Shown here: piece by piece, positions 62,255-64,000 of the stretch
Layout: each line of letters begins with the position of its first letter
How positions within the stretch are numbered: the stretch's first letter is position 1
Assembly (NCBI GenBank): GCA_048498555.1
Contig: JBEHXT010000002.1
Coordinates: 533,425-597,424, forward strand
From: Danxiaibacter sp048498555
GTDB lineage: Bacteria > Bacteroidota > Bacteroidia > Chitinophagales > Chitinophagaceae
DNA length: 64,000 nt
Direction: 5' to 3'
Translations under genes and position numbers: made by a program
The notes under the pieces: generated by a model
The model's database searches: none
What the model saw: only the letters and a program-made list of their open reading frames with translations
Told to the model about the DNA's origin: nothing

Positions 62255-62594
62255 GCATTAAATTATTTAGTAAGTAAATATATACAACGCCCGGCTATGA
62301 GACGAGGCAATTCACAATAATTTGAGACAATGCTTAAGCAAGTACGAGGCAAGAAGTACGAAGTACCTATGTTCGGATTGAATGAGTAATTGCAGGCCGT
62401 TTAAACTATTTAGATTTGGGAACCCGTAAAACTGAAGCTAGAAGTATGAAGTACGTTTACTAAGTCTTGCTGATTAAATGCAAGCCAACTAAGTATTTAT
62501 AAAAGAGGCGAGCGTAAAAACTACCAAGATCCACCTAAGTACTTCGTACTTCTAACTTCGTACTTAGTTTCCCTTTCCTTATTTTTACACCCAC
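62255..62594. repeat. Gene-free spacer with GAAGTAC word repeats
   Basis: No gene is seen between the M16 protease and the Rrf2 regulator. The spacer contains agtacgaggcaagaagtacg, aagtacctatg at 62341-62371, gaagtatgaagtacgttt at 62441-62458, and the opposite-sense tacttcgtacttctaacttc at 62538-62557. The arms can fold on each other; their function is unknown. Confidence 0.7.
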
Positions 62595-63068
62595 ATGTTA
62601 TCTAAGAAAACGAAGTACGCTATTAATGCGCTTGTATACCTTGCTAAGGAATACGAGCAGGAAAACCGTGACCCTATCCAGATCAGCAAAATTGCTGAAA
62701 GTGAAAACATCCCCCGCAAATTCCTGGAAGCTATCCTGCTGGATCTCCGCAATGCAGGCATCCTTAGCAGCCGCAAGGGAAAAACCGGTGGATATTATCT
62801 TCATAAGCCACCTGAAGAAGTTAATATTGCGGACGTAATGCGCTTATTTGATGGTGCAATTGCTTTATTGCCCTGCGTCACCTTCAGGTATTATGAACGT
62901 TGTGAGGAATGCAAGGATGAAGCCACCTGCGGCATCAGGGATGTGTTTGCCGATGTCCGCAATGAAACAGTGAACATGCTGAAAAAAGCCACACTGAAAG
63001 AAATCATCGAACGAAGCAAGCAATTATCTGAAGGAAAAAAGACGAAAACCAATATAACAAGCAAATAA
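62595..63068 (+). CDS. Rrf2-family transcriptional regulator
   Basis: A 157-residue winged-helix regulator. It opens MLSKKTKYAINALVYLAKEY, as Rrf2 proteins do, with the recognition region ISKIAESENIPRKFLEAILLDLRNAGIL and the wing SSRKGKTGGYYL. Four cysteines follow: one in LPCVTF and three in CEECKDEATC (CX2CX5C), a spacing that differs from the CX5CX5C of IscR but could hold an iron-sulfur cluster. It may thus sense iron, oxygen or nitric oxide. Targets are not evident; the next gene, an alpha-galactosidase-like one, starts 114 bases downstream, and no cys or suf genes are near. Confidence 0.9.
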   Translation: MLSKKTKYAINALVYLAKEYEQENRDPIQISKIAESENIPRKFLEAILLDLRNAGILSSRKGKTGGYYLHKPPEEVNIADVMRLFDGAIALLPCVTFRYYERCEECKDEATCGIRDVFADVRNETVNMLKKATLKEIIERSKQLSEGKKTKTNITSK

Positions 63069-63182
63069 CCCCCGGGTTACTGACTTTCGCCCCTGGCTCT
63101 GCTTGCAAATTTTCTTGTTATAAAACTGTTTACTTCCAAGTTAACAAGAGGAGATAATCTCCTTCAAACAATCTCGCCATAT

Positions 63183-64000
63183 ATGAAAAAAATTCTCCTT
63201 TGTGCATTGCTGATCATTGCAACATGCATCAGCTATGCACAAACAACCCCTGGTTCAGCAGAAACTTTTCTTTCCAATTTAAAAAAATCACATTCAGCAG
63301 TTGTTTTGGCTGACGGCAAAGAAGCCGGCAATGCCGCTACACTCACACGCGAATGGAAAGGGAATGTCTGCCACTTCCTCTTGACCAACAAATCATCAAA
63401 ACCATTGGCCATAAAAGAAGCAGTAGTGTTTGATTTCAGCCATCAGTTGCCAGCGAGCACACCTGTGTATGGAGAGGCATTTCAGATGCTGGCACAAAAT
63501 GGCGGCACACTTGGTAATCCAACAGACCTTGGGACTTATCCCGACAGGAAGCATTACAAAATTCCTGAACCCGAAGGCCTGCGCACTTCGTATGGTATGC
63601 TAACAATGCAGCTAACAAATGGCGAAAGGATTTTGCTGGGCAGTACTTCATGCAACAGGTTTATTTCACGTTTTTCTTATGACGGAACGAGGATGCGTAT
63701 TTCGTTCGACTGCGAGGGTATAGAACTGCAGCCCGGCCAATCATGGAAGCTGGAAGATTTAACGGCCATACAAGGTAAAGACAGAGAGAAATTATACGAC
63801 GATTTTACCAGGGCCATCAGCAAAAATCATCCAAGGCTACAACATGACCCTGCGCCAAACGGCTGGTGTTCCTGGTATTGTTTTGGGCCGGAAGTAACCG
63901 CAAAAAATGTGGATGACAATACGGAATGGATCGCTAAGAATCTGCCTGCATTTCAATACATTCAACTGGATGATGGTTATCAGCCGCAAATGGGCGACTG
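63183..64000 (+). CDS. GH36-like alpha-galactosidase/raffinose-synthase-type protein (5' part, runs off the right edge)
   Basis: At least 272 residues are visible. A signal peptide (MKKILLCALLIIATCISYAQ) is followed by a beta-rich N-terminal domain and then the GWCSWYCFGPEV block and YIQLDDGYQPQMGD, which mark the start of the clan GH-D barrel found in GH36 alpha-galactosidases and related enzymes. The nucleophile and acid/base aspartates lie beyond the window. The start at 63183 has a typical export signal directly after it. Substrate is uncertain because GH36 includes several alpha-glycosidases. No SusC/SusD genes are seen on this side. Confidence 0.82.
   Translation, partial: MKKILLCALLIIATCISYAQTTPGSAETFLSNLKKSHSAVVLADGKEAGNAATLTREWKGNVCHFLLTNKSSKPLAIKEAVVFDFSHQLPASTPVYGEAFQMLAQNGGTLGNPTDLGTYPDRKHYKIPEPEGLRTSYGMLTMQLTNGERILLGSTSCNRFISRFSYDGTRMRISFDCEGIELQPGQSWKLEDLTAIQGKDREKLYDDFTRAISKNHPRLQHDPAPNGWCSWYCFGPEVTAKNVDDNTEWIAKNLPAFQYIQLDDGYQPQMGD

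Noticed and set aside
1..64000. tRNA, rRNA, insertion sequences, integrases
   Set aside because: I scanned for cloverleaf-type ends and transposase motifs and saw none I could support; a covariance-model run would be needed to exclude small RNAs fully.

Overview
The window looks like a chromosomal stretch of a Bacteroidota bacterium, most likely family Chitinophagaceae. The grounds are Bacteroidota-type promoters (TTTG ... TAnnTTTG), a TamL-type lipoprotein TamA, a BtuB/BtuG-like vitamin B12 locus, standalone LytTR and GH140 proteins, and gene spacers full of short word-like repeats. No rRNA, tRNA, CRISPR array, transposase or phage gene was recognised.

Layout: 1-2653 holds a frameshifted secreted-protein gene at the left edge, a LytTR protein, a MarC-family membrane protein and a PP-loop ATPase. 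2891-9729 (minus strand) is a B12-independent metabolism block: metE and nrdB-nrdA, each behind its own cobalamin riboswitch. 9730-20541 has two small hypothetical genes, the outer-membrane assembly pair tamB-tamL, a three-gene small membrane-protein cluster and an AI-2E-type permease. 20983-27694 is a carbohydrate cassette of one sialidase-like protein and two tandem paralogous glycoside hydrolases, with GC that looks higher than its surroundings. 27911-30491 has a Cys/Met-metabolism PLP enzyme and an amino-acid permease. 30621-39291 is a B12 uptake and nucleotide-loop assembly operon behind a third cobalamin riboswitch: TonB receptor, BtuG-like propeller, DUF6580-like membrane protein, cytosolic BtuF-like protein, cobU, cobT, cobS, cobC and a Cys-rich CWC protein. 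39292-40192 is non-coding and carries a 161-bp tandem repeat built on a hairpin. 40193-50506 holds housekeeping and assorted genes (SMP-30, sucD, FAD oxidoreductase, macrodomain, SulP, GH140, aspS). 50742-52500 is a small arsenic cluster (arsR-arsM-arsC) with two matching operators. 52752-64000 carries a sulfatase, rarA, acylphosphatase, an ABC-F ATPase, an M16 protease, an Rrf2 regulator and the start of a GH36-like alpha-galactosidase gene that runs off the right edge.

The strongest theme is vitamin B12. Three cobalamin riboswitches lie within about 26 kb. Two sit upstream of enzymes that need no B12 (MetE and class Ia ribonucleotide reductase), so B12 should switch them off. The third controls corrinoid import and salvage, so B12 should limit its own uptake. 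This predicts that B12-dependent MetH and a class II reductase are encoded elsewhere. The operon contains no BtuCD permease; the DUF6580-like membrane protein is the natural candidate for the inner-membrane step. The second theme is intergenic architecture: hairpin repeats and many low-complexity word repeats fill most spacers, and in two B12-controlled promoters they appear to contribute the -33 element.
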